Shown in pieces: positions 55,502 through 63,358 of a stretch of DNA of 64,000 bases. Position numbers and translations under genes: made by a program. How positions within the stretch are numbered: the first letter of the stretch is position 1; each line of letters opens with the position of its first letter. Origin of the DNA: Bacteroidota bacterium (GTDB lineage: Bacteria > Bacteroidota > Bacteroidia > Bacteroidales > Paludibacteraceae); contig JAEWAN010000034.1 in the NCBI GenBank assembly GCA_023391625.1, forward strand, positions 806,001 through 870,000, read 5' to 3'. The notes below the pieces were generated by a model that made no database searches, had not been told where the DNA came from, and was given only the letters and a program-made list of their open reading frames with translations.

Positions 55502-55738
55502 TCAGAAAGTAACATTATATTTTTCTAAAATTTCTTTGCCTTTTTCATAAGAAGAAAAATCAATGATATCATCCGTATCCATCATGATATCAAAAGTTTC
55601 TTCCAAAGCGGCAACCAATGCCATGTGTCCAACCGAGTCCCAACCGGGAACCGACTGATATGATAAACCGCTTAACTGTTTTTCCTCAACCAGCAAAGAG
55701 TCAGTAAAAACACGGTTGTACTTTTCCTTATTATTCAT
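55502..55738 (-). CDS. Acyl carrier protein
   Basis: A 78-residue acidic four-helix carrier protein. S35 in WDSVGHMALV is the expected phosphopantetheine attachment site (DS motif), and FDIMMDTDDIIDFSSYEKGKEIL follows the usual helix II-III pattern. It is not next to fabF or other primary fatty-acid genes, so it is probably a specialised ACP serving the local acyl-metabolism cassette. A phosphopantetheinyl transferase is not in the window. Confidence 0.9.
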   Translation of the reverse strand: MNNKEKYNRVFTDSLLVEEKQLSGLSYQSVPGWDSVGHMALVAALEETFDIMMDTDDIIDFSSYEKGKEILEKYNVTF

Positions 55739-55745
55739 ATTCTTA

Positions 55746-56471
55746 TCAATTATGCTTTACGAAAATATTCTTTATATCGTTTATAACAAATCCTTGCTGC
55801 AAATGCACACGGACCACAGGCAGATTGTTGGACGATACATAAGTAGATATAGCACTTCCACCCCGTTTTATAGCTTCTTCTATGGGTTTTCTGATTATAG
55901 AGAACCCAAGCCCTCCAGCGGTATGATTCTTATATAAACCTGCCAAAAAAGGATAAAAAACACCCGGCGCCGTTTTTTTAAATGTAAAAAAACCTATGGC
56001 TTCCTTCTTATATACTATTTTATACACCTTTGTTCCTTTACTCAATTCATCATTAATCCAATTTCTATACCTTATTGCCGCCTGCTCCTTTGAGAAATAA
56101 GGATCAAGTACAATTCTATCCGTATCAAACAAACCATTGTCCAACTCTTTATAAAGCTGTTCCAGGTCAGAAGAATCCATTTCTTCATACGATACCGCAG
56201 CATTCAGCCGTTCCTGCAAAGGAGTAAGCTGCGCTTCATGCAATTTCACCTGGAAATGAACACTACTTTCTACATAAACAAAACCCAATCGGGAAAGTTC
56301 TTCATAGATGTCCAAACGGGCAACCGGCACTTTAACCACCATATAACCGACAGATTTCATACTGTCCTTGATCGCAGACAAGGATTCAACCGTATCCGAA
56401 TCTTCTAAAACAAACTCCTTGGAATCAACCCCCAGATTCCTTTTTTCCCAATAAGCATCAATTATTTTCAT
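55746..56471 (-). CDS. GNAT acyltransferase resembling WecD
   Basis: A 241-residue two-part GNAT protein. The N-terminus (ayWEKRNLGVDSKEF and LGFVYVESSVHFQVKL) and DPYFSKEQAAIRYRNWINDEL line up with the layout of WecD, which N-acetylates dTDP-4-amino-4,6-dideoxygalactose; GLYKNHTAGGLGFSIIRKP is the acyl-CoA-binding loop. With the RffA-type aminotransferase in the same operon, it likely acylates the 4-amino group. Because an ACP cassette follows 7 nt downstream, the acyl group may be other than acetyl. That is inference. Confidence 0.72.
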   Translation of the reverse strand: MKIIDAYWEKRNLGVDSKEFVLEDSDTVESLSAIKDSMKSVGYMVVKVPVARLDIYEELSRLGFVYVESSVHFQVKLHEAQLTPLQERLNAAVSYEEMDSSDLEQLYKELDNGLFDTDRIVLDPYFSKEQAAIRYRNWINDELSKGTKVYKIVYKKEAIGFFTFKKTAPGVFYPFLAGLYKNHTAGGLGFSIIRKPIEEAIKRGGSAISTYVSSNNLPVVRVHLQQGFVINDIKNIFVKHN

Positions 56472-56485
56472 AAACCCTCATTCTA

Positions 56486-57424
56486 CTAATTATCAATGTT
56501 TCGCACATCACGAATAATATATAACTGCCGTCCCTTAACCTGATCAAATATCCTCCCTACATATAAGCCGACAATACCTAATACAAACAAAATAAGTCCT
56601 CCCACAAACCAGATGGAAAATATCGTAGTAGTAAATCCTTCAAGGGTTATAATACCTGCAGCATGGGCTATCACATTGTACAAAGCCAGTAAGAAAGCGA
56701 TAATGGAAATGATAAATCCCAGCTTTACCGTCAGTTTCAACGGCTTATTACTGTTTGACAGAATCACATCCGCCGTCAGATGCAGCAGCTTACCAAAAGA
56801 ATAAGTCGTTTTTCCCTCATAACGGTCTGCGTGTTTCACGTCAAGCGTTGTTTTTTTAAAGCCAAGATGTTCCACCAAAGAGGGGAATGACCTCGCAACT
56901 TCTTTCATGTTATTATATTCACCAATAACATGAAAATTAAAAATGCCGAAGTTTGCTATCGTACTGTCTGATTTTATGCCGCTTAGATAAGAATACAGAG
57001 AGTGAAAAACTTTAGAAGACATTCTTTTCACAAAATGATCCTGACGATCTATCCGTCGGGCATACACAACATCCCAGCCTTCCTTCGCCTTGCGATATAA
57101 ATTAGGAATTTCGTCCGGACGATCCTGGAGATCGCAATCCATTACCACCACCCATTCGCCCGCCGCATATTGCAACCCGGCGGTAATGGCATAATGCTGC
57201 CCGAAATTACGGCTAAGATTAATTCCTTTCACTCTTTTGTCTTTCCGGCATTCATCTACAATAGACAACCAGGAATTATCAGGCGATGAGTCATTTACAA
57301 GAATAATCTCATAATCATCAGTTATGGCGGAGAGCTGTTCATGAAGCTGACGGACAAGTTCACCAACAATACCCTCGGCCCTGTAAACCGGGGAAACAAC
57401 AGATAAATGTATTTTTTGATTCAT
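56486..57424 (-). CDS. GT2 polyprenyl-phosphate glycosyltransferase (GtrB/DPM1-like)
   Basis: A 312-residue GT-A enzyme with two C-terminal transmembrane helices (about 233-250 and 267-290). LSVVSPVYRAEGIVGELVR and VNDSSPDNSW open the domain, MDCDLQDRPDEIP at 95-107 is the metal-binding DxD (D96, D98), and ISRNFGQHYAITAGL-like LSRNFGQ is typical of ArnC, GtrB and DPM1 enzymes. These attach a sugar to undecaprenyl phosphate for transfer outside the cytoplasm. The adjacent EamA-like carrier (1 nt upstream) and the GT-C enzymes of the locus are the expected partners. Confidence 0.88.
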   Translation of the reverse strand: MNQKIHLSVVSPVYRAEGIVGELVRQLHEQLSAITDDYEIILVNDSSPDNSWLSIVDECRKDKRVKGINLSRNFGQHYAITAGLQYAAGEWVVVMDCDLQDRPDEIPNLYRKAKEGWDVVYARRIDRQDHFVKRMSSKVFHSLYSYLSGIKSDSTIANFGIFNFHVIGEYNNMKEVARSFPSLVEHLGFKKTTLDVKHADRYEGKTTYSFGKLLHLTADVILSNSNKPLKLTVKLGFIISIIAFLLALYNVIAHAAGIITLEGFTTTIFSIWFVGGLILFVLGIVGLYVGRIFDQVKGRQLYIIRDVRNIDN

Positions 57425-57425
57425 A

Positions 57426-57800
57426 TTAAAGTTTTACGGTAACAATCGTACCCAATATAATTAAAATAAGCCCCAGCAGTTTCCCGATGGTAAAAGTCTC
57501 CCCCAACACAAACACACCTAATATAAAAACGATAACAGGAGACAAGCTCATAAAAGGATAAGCCTGGGTTATTTCAAATTTACTCATGGCAATCATCCAA
57601 AACAATGAGGCTATCAATGCAGAGAACAAAGCCGATAAAACCAAAGGATCAAAAACCAGACGAAACAAAGAGATTGCTTTCTCTCCTATACTTCCGTCTT
57701 CCGGCAGAGAAAAACCCAGTTTTCCTATTCGCCATTTAAGCATTAGCTGACCGTAAACAGTAAACAAAATAGTGGCGAAAATATAAAGGTATTTAAACAT
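57426..57800 (-). CDS. Small EamA/SMR-type membrane carrier
   Basis: A 124-residue four-helix membrane protein (helices near 2-18, 50-70, 78-97 and 104-122) ending in FILGVFVLGETFTIGKLLGLILIILGTIVTV, the EamA/SMR signature half. Proteins of this size next to GtrB/ArnC-like transferases (ArnE/ArnF, GtrA-like) move the polyprenyl-linked sugar across the inner membrane. It abuts the GtrB-like gene with 1 nt between, so a lipid-linked sugar flippase is the best call. Confidence 0.75.
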   Translation of the reverse strand: MFKYLYIFATILFTVYGQLMLKWRIGKLGFSLPEDGSIGEKAISLFRLVFDPLVLSALFSALIASLFWMIAMSKFEITQAYPFMSLSPVIVFILGVFVLGETFTIGKLLGLILIILGTIVTVKL

Positions 57801-57889
57801 ACATAGTTAGGTTTAGATTTGTTTTTCAAACAGTATTAAACATAGTTCATAAAATTATTTCTTTTTTATATATTTTTCGATATAACGAA

Positions 57890-57916
57890 TTTCAGAGTTT
57901 TAATAAAAACCTGAAA
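57890..57916 (-). other. Imperfect hairpin between wzm and the EamA-like gene
   Basis: The sequence contains TTTCAG...CTGAAA arms with an inner TTTT/AAAA pairing, an imperfect inverted repeat of 27 nt, in the 150-nt gap after the wzm stop codon. There is no strong U tract on the minus strand, so it may be an RNA stability or partial-termination element rather than a full terminator. Confidence 0.35.
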
Positions 57917-57950
57917 CTACTTTCCCTTTTCATACAGGACTAAAAGACAC

Positions 57951-58790
57951 TTAAACCGTATCCATAAAACTTCGTTGCACTTTATTAAATATCACAATTC
58001 CGACAATCAGCAACACGGTCATAAAAAGGAAACTATATCCAAGTTGTAACCAACTAAAAGTTCCCACCCCCATTGTTCCATACTTAAAGGCCTCAAAAAT
58101 AGAAGTTAGCGGATTCAATGCCATAATAGCCTGACGCTCGGGGCGCATTGTACTTAAAGGATAGATAACAGGAGTCGCATACATCCACAACTGTACAACA
58201 AAAGTGAACAATATGGTCAAATCCCTATACTTTGTCGTTAATGACGATATCAGGATACCAAATCCAAGAGCCAGTCCGGCAAGCATTATGATTAATAAAG
58301 GCGTCAATAAGATATAGATATTAGGAGCTACCTGCACTCCTTTTATGATATAAAATAAATATACTCCGATGAACAACAACATCTGAATACCCAAACGCAC
58401 CAGGTTTGAAACCACCGTAGCCAACGGTACAATCAAGCGAGGGAAATAAACTTTTCCAAAAATACTCTGATTTGTTGTAAACGTAGCAGATGTCTTATTC
58501 AGACAATCAGAAAAATACTGCCAAAAAACGATTCCAGCTAGATAAAACATAGGTTGCGGTAAACCATCCGTACTGATTCCGGCAATACCTCCAAACACAA
58601 TCATATACATAATGGTGGTCAGTGCTGGCTGAATAAAAAACCACAAAGGACCTAAAATTGTCTGCTTGTACTGCGTGATAACATCACGCTTCACAAACAT
58701 GGACAACAAATCACGATACTGCCATATTTCTTTAAAATCAATTTGTAAAAGCTTATTCTTAGGCTTTATTACTGTTGTATAATTCTCCAT
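57951..58790 (-). CDS. wzm: ABC transporter permease for polysaccharide export (Wzm)
   Basis: A 279-residue ABC-2 type permease with six helices. The cytoplasmic start with FVKRDVITQYKQTILGPLWFFIQPAL is diagnostic of the Wzm/TagG family, which carries lipid-linked O-antigen or capsule chains across the inner membrane with Wzt. It lies 4 nt after ugd and is separated from wzt (42245-43552) by 13 genes. The downstream gap of 150 nt is the first larger break in the operon. Confidence 0.92.
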   Translation of the reverse strand: MENYTTVIKPKNKLLQIDFKEIWQYRDLLSMFVKRDVITQYKQTILGPLWFFIQPALTTIMYMIVFGGIAGISTDGLPQPMFYLAGIVFWQYFSDCLNKTSATFTTNQSIFGKVYFPRLIVPLATVVSNLVRLGIQMLLFIGVYLFYIIKGVQVAPNIYILLTPLLIIMLAGLALGFGILISSLTTKYRDLTILFTFVVQLWMYATPVIYPLSTMRPERQAIMALNPLTSIFEAFKYGTMGVGTFSWLQLGYSFLFMTVLLIVGIVIFNKVQRSFMDTV

Positions 58791-58794
58791 TACC

Positions 58795-60129
58795 TTATCC
58801 TATTCTCTGATAATCAAACCCGAAATCCTCTATTTCCTTCTTATCATAGATATTCCGGCCGTCAAGTATCAGATTTCCATGCATAACCCTCTTTATAAAT
58901 CCCCAGTTAGGCATCCTAAATTCTTTCCACTCTGTTATCACCATAAGGGCATCTGCTTTATAAACCGCATCGTACGCATTCTCTGCATAACATACATTTG
59001 ACAAATCCAACTGCTCTGACTTCAACCGGAGAACTTTCTGAAACTCCTCCATTGCAATCGGGTCAAAGAGCCGTAAACTACAACCGGCTTTTAATAGCTT
59101 CTCAATAAGCACCTGCGAAGGTGCATCACGCACATCGTCTGTATTCGGTTTGAACGATAATCCCCAGATAGCAATTGTTTTCCCTTTCAGATCATTATTA
59201 TAAAATCCGGACAGTTTATTATATAAAACCTCTTTCTGGTAATTATTCACTTCCTCCACAGCTTTCAGTACTTTCAGCTCATATCCTTTTTCATCTCCCG
59301 TATGAATAAGAGCCTTTACATCCTTTGGGAAACAAGAGCCCCCGTAACCCACTCCAGAATATAAAAATTTAGTGCCGATACGATGATCCGTACCAATACC
59401 TTTACGCACCATATTCACATCAGCCCCCACCAATTCACAAAGGTTGGCAATATCATTCATAAAACTAATACGTGTAGCCAACATCGCATTAGCCGCATAT
59501 TTAGTCATTTCGGCAGAATAAATATCCATAAAAATAACACGGAAATTATTCAGCAGGAAAGGACGGTATAATCTTGTCAATATCTGTTCCGCTTTTTCAC
59601 TATCAGTTCCTACCACCACCCTGTCCGGACTCATAAAATCCTTAATGGCATCGCCTTCTTTCAGGAACTCTGGATTGGAAGCTACATCAAACTCAATGTT
59701 AAGTTTTCTTTTTTCCAATTCCTCCTGTATCGTTTTACGAACTAAGTCGGCAGTACCTACCGGCACCGTACTCTTATTTACAAACAGAACATATTGGTTT
59801 ATACATTTACCTATCGTATGCGCGACTTCCAATACATATTTCAAATCTGCGCTGCCATCCTCCGCCGGGGGTGTACCCACTGCACAGAACACGACTTCCA
59901 CCGAGTCCAGGATATCTTCTATACAGGTAGTAAAATGCAACCTGTCCGCCGCCATATTACGGGCTACCATATCATCCAGCCCCGGCTCGTAAATGGGTAT
60001 AATTCCTTTTTTAAGATTTTCTATTTTATGTACATCTACATCAACACATGTCACATCAACTCCCATCTCAGCAAAACAGGTTCCTGTTACCAGTCCGACG
60101 TATCCTGTACCTATAATTGCTATTTTCAT
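58795..60129 (-). CDS. ugd: UDP-glucose 6-dehydrogenase
   Basis: Makes UDP-glucuronic acid from UDP-glucose with two NAD. The 444-residue enzyme has the Rossmann GTGYVGLVTG at 7-16, E155 and K158 in NPEFLKEG, K210 and N214 in the central helix, and nucleophile C266 in GVGYGGSCFPKD; the C-terminal domain has DGRNIYD. The sequence style matches UDP-glucose dehydrogenases (Ugd/TuaD) rather than the UDP-GlcNAc dehydrogenase WbpA, so it is probably not the missing first enzyme of the WbpB-E pathway. It is 28 nt from wzc. Confidence 0.93.
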   Translation of the reverse strand: MKIAIIGTGYVGLVTGTCFAEMGVDVTCVDVDVHKIENLKKGIIPIYEPGLDDMVARNMAADRLHFTTCIEDILDSVEVVFCAVGTPPAEDGSADLKYVLEVAHTIGKCINQYVLFVNKSTVPVGTADLVRKTIQEELEKRKLNIEFDVASNPEFLKEGDAIKDFMSPDRVVVGTDSEKAEQILTRLYRPFLLNNFRVIFMDIYSAEMTKYAANAMLATRISFMNDIANLCELVGADVNMVRKGIGTDHRIGTKFLYSGVGYGGSCFPKDVKALIHTGDEKGYELKVLKAVEEVNNYQKEVLYNKLSGFYNNDLKGKTIAIWGLSFKPNTDDVRDAPSQVLIEKLLKAGCSLRLFDPIAMEEFQKVLRLKSEQLDLSNVCYAENAYDAVYKADALMVITEWKEFRMPNWGFIKRVMHGNLILDGRNIYDKKEIEDFGFDYQRIG

Positions 60130-60157
60130 AACATTAAAATATTAAAATAAACTTTTA

Positions 60158-62572
60158 CTAAATATCTTTATCATCCGTATAATATCTGGAATAATTTTCT
60201 GCAGCTTTTTTATTCTTCTTTGACTTAAACAATTTTCCGTCTCTGTTAGGAGAATATCCATAACCGTAAGTATATCCGTACGAACTGTACTTGGTATATT
60301 TATTCCTTTCTGCCGAAACATCATTCAATATCGTATAAACGTGCGGCACTTTATCATTCTTAAGCTGTTCCGTCAGCTTCTTTATTAAAGTCTTATTGGT
60401 CTTGTTCATCCGGACAACAAACAAATTGATGTCTGAAAGCAAGGCGATGGGATAAGCATCGGCCACCAAACCAATAGGGCTGGTATCCACCACGATATAT
60501 TCATACAGCGTTCTTAACTCATCAAACATTTTCCTCAGTTTTTCCGACCTCACAATTTCTCCCGGATTAGGAGGCACAGCCCCTACTGTAAGTATATCAT
60601 AATATGTATTTTCCGATGAACGGATATAATCCTGTATATTCCTATCCTCAATCAAATAATTGGTTATTCCAGGTTCATTCTCAATACCGAACAATTCGTT
60701 TATATTAGGCTTACGAATATCCATATCAACCAAAAGCGTTTTTTTACCGGTTGATGCATACACGGACGCCATATTAGCAGAGAAATAAGTCTTCCCGTCG
60801 CCGGATTCCGCCGAAGTTATCGTAAGCAGGATATTTGACTTACGCTGAACTATAAATTCCACACGTGTACGAATAACCCGGTACATTTCCGCATAAGAAG
60901 AACGAGGACTCTTTATCGGAAGTAAAGGATCTTTTGTTTTACTATGATGAATAGTACCTATCAGAGGGAAAGATGAGCTTTTCATCACATCTTTTTCCGA
61001 AGAGACCTTGTTATTCAGCAACTTAATCAGAAACACCAATACCGCCGGAATTAACAACCCGATAAATAAATAACTGGTCATCGTCTTAGAGGGTGCGCTA
61101 CCGTTTACAACAGTCATAATCCGCGCCCTGTCCAGAACGGAATTATCCGGTTTGTTTGATGCTTTCTGAATTTCCGCTTCCGCCCTTTTCTGCAAAAAGA
61201 ATGTATAATAATTATCATCTAAACGGTACTTCCTCTCTATTGCTATCATTTCCAGTTCTTTCTGGGGTAATTTCTTTATTTCTTCATTCACATCCCTTAT
61301 CATGCGCCTAACCTGATCTTTTTCTATATTCAAAGACAAACGCATACTCTTCACAACCTCACCCAGGGAACGTTTCTGCAGTTCTATTTCATTTACAACC
61401 TTGTCATAATAAAAATTCTTTTCGCTTAGTTCTCCTAATTCCAGATACTTATCATTCAGCTGCAGCACCACCTGGTTTAACATGGCATTATCAATGCCCA
61501 GGCTTAAAGGAGCGATTACACTACCTGCTTCTATATTACTTTGTATATGATCCACCAGATATTCCAGATAATTCTCACGGATTTCCAACTCCTTTTTCTT
61601 GGCATCGTATTGGGTGGATTTACCTAATAAATCGCCCACATAATTAGACACATCAATAATCTGGTGAGTCTGACGGAAATTGGTCATTTCATCTTCAGAC
61701 ATTTTAAGAGAATGGGATAAAATGGCAAGCTGATTATCTATAAAATTGATTGTTTTTACGGCAGCATCATTTTTTAAATCCAGATTATCATGAATAAACA
61801 CATCGCAAAGCTTATTGATAAAATCAATATCTCTGTCCGGAGTTTCACTCATCAATGACAAACTTAATATAGAAGCCCCATCCATAACATAGCTGAACTG
61901 CAAGCGATTATAAAACTCGCTGACCAGAGAATATTTGCTCCTGAACTGGAAATAAAGTTCTGTTTCTGCATTGTATTCCCTCAAGTCACTTATGGTGATA
62001 GTGAACCAATCATGTTTTAAAGGTTCATTCAACACCCCATTTATTTCAATATTACTGTAATTTTTCTCCTCATCAAGCGTAATCTTGTAAGTATCATCAT
62101 CTTTAATGCTTATCTTAAAAAGATGATTATAAGCATCCGGAGAAATATATTCAGAGCTAATGTAAATAGGAGTCGATTTGTACACATTACGGGTTTTAAA
62201 ACGCCCTTTGGTTATATAATCCACCTGCATGAAAGGCAAACTGTCCACCACCCGTGTCAGCAAATCATATGACTTCAACATGATAACCTGGTTATTCATA
62301 TTCCGATAACCGGACTGCACACCAAAGCCCTGCATAATGGTTTGCGAACCGTAACCGCCTCCACCCGCTTCTATTATCATCGTGCCACTTGTCTGATACT
62401 GGGGCAACCAGGAACGGTTTTTCAAATAACTGGCACCTAATGCTATAAATACAGCTATTACAAAAAGATACCAGTAACGCAAAAAATGGAAAAACCATTC
62501 CTTAATATCAAAACCAGAATCTTCCTCTGTGAACGCCGTATTGTTTTTATTGTAATCTTCTGTATTACTCAT
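60158..62572 (-). CDS. wzc: Polysaccharide biosynthesis tyrosine autokinase (Wzc type)
   Basis: Inner-membrane co-polymerase with a cytoplasmic BY-kinase domain, 804 residues. Transmembrane helices lie near 32-50 and 499-519 with a large, partly coiled-coil periplasmic region between them. The kinase has Walker A AESGDGKT (588-595, K594), Walker A' LLVDMDIRKP (613-622) and Walker B VVDTSP (694-699). A tyrosine-rich tail (seven Tyr between 759 and 773, three more at 794-798) is the autophosphorylation cluster. It controls chain length and export together with the Wza-like proteins just upstream, which are 8 nt away. Confidence 0.95.
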   Translation of the reverse strand: MSNTEDYNKNNTAFTEEDSGFDIKEWFFHFLRYWYLFVIAVFIALGASYLKNRSWLPQYQTSGTMIIEAGGGGYGSQTIMQGFGVQSGYRNMNNQVIMLKSYDLLTRVVDSLPFMQVDYITKGRFKTRNVYKSTPIYISSEYISPDAYNHLFKISIKDDDTYKITLDEEKNYSNIEINGVLNEPLKHDWFTITISDLREYNAETELYFQFRSKYSLVSEFYNRLQFSYVMDGASILSLSLMSETPDRDIDFINKLCDVFIHDNLDLKNDAAVKTINFIDNQLAILSHSLKMSEDEMTNFRQTHQIIDVSNYVGDLLGKSTQYDAKKKELEIRENYLEYLVDHIQSNIEAGSVIAPLSLGIDNAMLNQVVLQLNDKYLELGELSEKNFYYDKVVNEIELQKRSLGEVVKSMRLSLNIEKDQVRRMIRDVNEEIKKLPQKELEMIAIERKYRLDDNYYTFFLQKRAEAEIQKASNKPDNSVLDRARIMTVVNGSAPSKTMTSYLFIGLLIPAVLVFLIKLLNNKVSSEKDVMKSSSFPLIGTIHHSKTKDPLLPIKSPRSSYAEMYRVIRTRVEFIVQRKSNILLTITSAESGDGKTYFSANMASVYASTGKKTLLVDMDIRKPNINELFGIENEPGITNYLIEDRNIQDYIRSSENTYYDILTVGAVPPNPGEIVRSEKLRKMFDELRTLYEYIVVDTSPIGLVADAYPIALLSDINLFVVRMNKTNKTLIKKLTEQLKNDKVPHVYTILNDVSAERNKYTKYSSYGYTYGYGYSPNRDGKLFKSKKNKKAAENYSRYYTDDKDI

Positions 62573-62580
62573 ATTGTTGT

Positions 62581-63333
62581 TTATTTTGCTGCTTTTGCGT
62601 AAACACCATATGTGTATACAGTTACAAACAGACTTATTGTACTTTGCACTAATCCTAAGAAAGCCCCGAAATTAGCCACTTTGAAGAAACTGGAAGGAGC
62701 CCGGCGGACATAAATAATGTCATTAGGATAAATATAATAATATTCCGACTTGATAAGGCTGGCCGGACGGATGTCAAATTCAAGAACCTGAGTTCCGTCA
62801 TCGACCTCCCTTAAAATACGGACATGTTTTCTATCACCACTCTGCATGATATCCCCCGTCAGGGCTAATGCCTGGTAAATAGTCATTTTTTCTTTATAAA
62901 TAGGGTAAATGCCGGAAGCAATGTCACCTATTACTGTAAATGTACGGTTAATTGTCAGCTTCACCGTAGCATCCGGAATTATCTCCCTATAGCGGCGTTC
63001 TACCTCATCCTGAGCTTCCAGGACAGTCAATCCCAAAACAGGTATCTCTTTAACAAAAGGCAAGTCAATCGTACCGTCATCCATCACGCGATATGTCAAA
63101 ACTCCGGACGAAGAGCCCCCTGTAGGTATTAGTTTGGCAATTGTTTCATCATCAGTGATGAGCCTATACACAATTTCATCGTTCACCCGAATACGATAAT
63201 CCTTATATTCAACCGAATCATATTCCGGCAAACTGATATTGTTTTCCTGCAAAAGCCCGACACTCCGATAAGTGTAACACGAGGTAAATGTCAGAAGTAT
63301 AAAAAAAATAAATATATATCGTTTTAGTATCAT
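62581..63333 (-). CDS. Polysaccharide export outer-membrane lipoprotein (Wza-like)
   Basis: A 250-residue lipoprotein with a signal peptide and lipobox FTSC (C19). The polysaccharide-export domain begins near residue 46 (YRIRVNDEIVYRLI), with DDGTIDLPFVKEIPV about 100-113, and a SLBB-like part follows (RTFTVIGDIASGIYPI). A hydrophobic C-terminal segment at about 225-245 could be the membrane-spanning helix of a Wza-type pore. It lies between a paralogue 25 nt upstream and wzc 8 nt downstream. Confidence 0.88.
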   Translation of the reverse strand: MILKRYIFIFFILLTFTSCYTYRSVGLLQENNISLPEYDSVEYKDYRIRVNDEIVYRLITDDETIAKLIPTGGSSSGVLTYRVMDDGTIDLPFVKEIPVLGLTVLEAQDEVERRYREIIPDATVKLTINRTFTVIGDIASGIYPIYKEKMTIYQALALTGDIMQSGDRKHVRILREVDDGTQVLEFDIRPASLIKSEYYYIYPNDIIYVRRAPSSFFKVANFGAFLGLVQSTISLFVTVYTYGVYAKAAK

Positions 63334-63358
63334 AGTGTTTCTATTACAAAGGACAAAA

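Noticed and set aside
58795..60129. Reading the dehydrogenase as WbpA, completing the diNAc-uronic acid pathway
   Set aside because: The N-terminal GTGYVGLVTGTCFAEMG and DGRNIYD tail follow UDP-glucose dehydrogenases; WbpA-type enzymes have a different opening.
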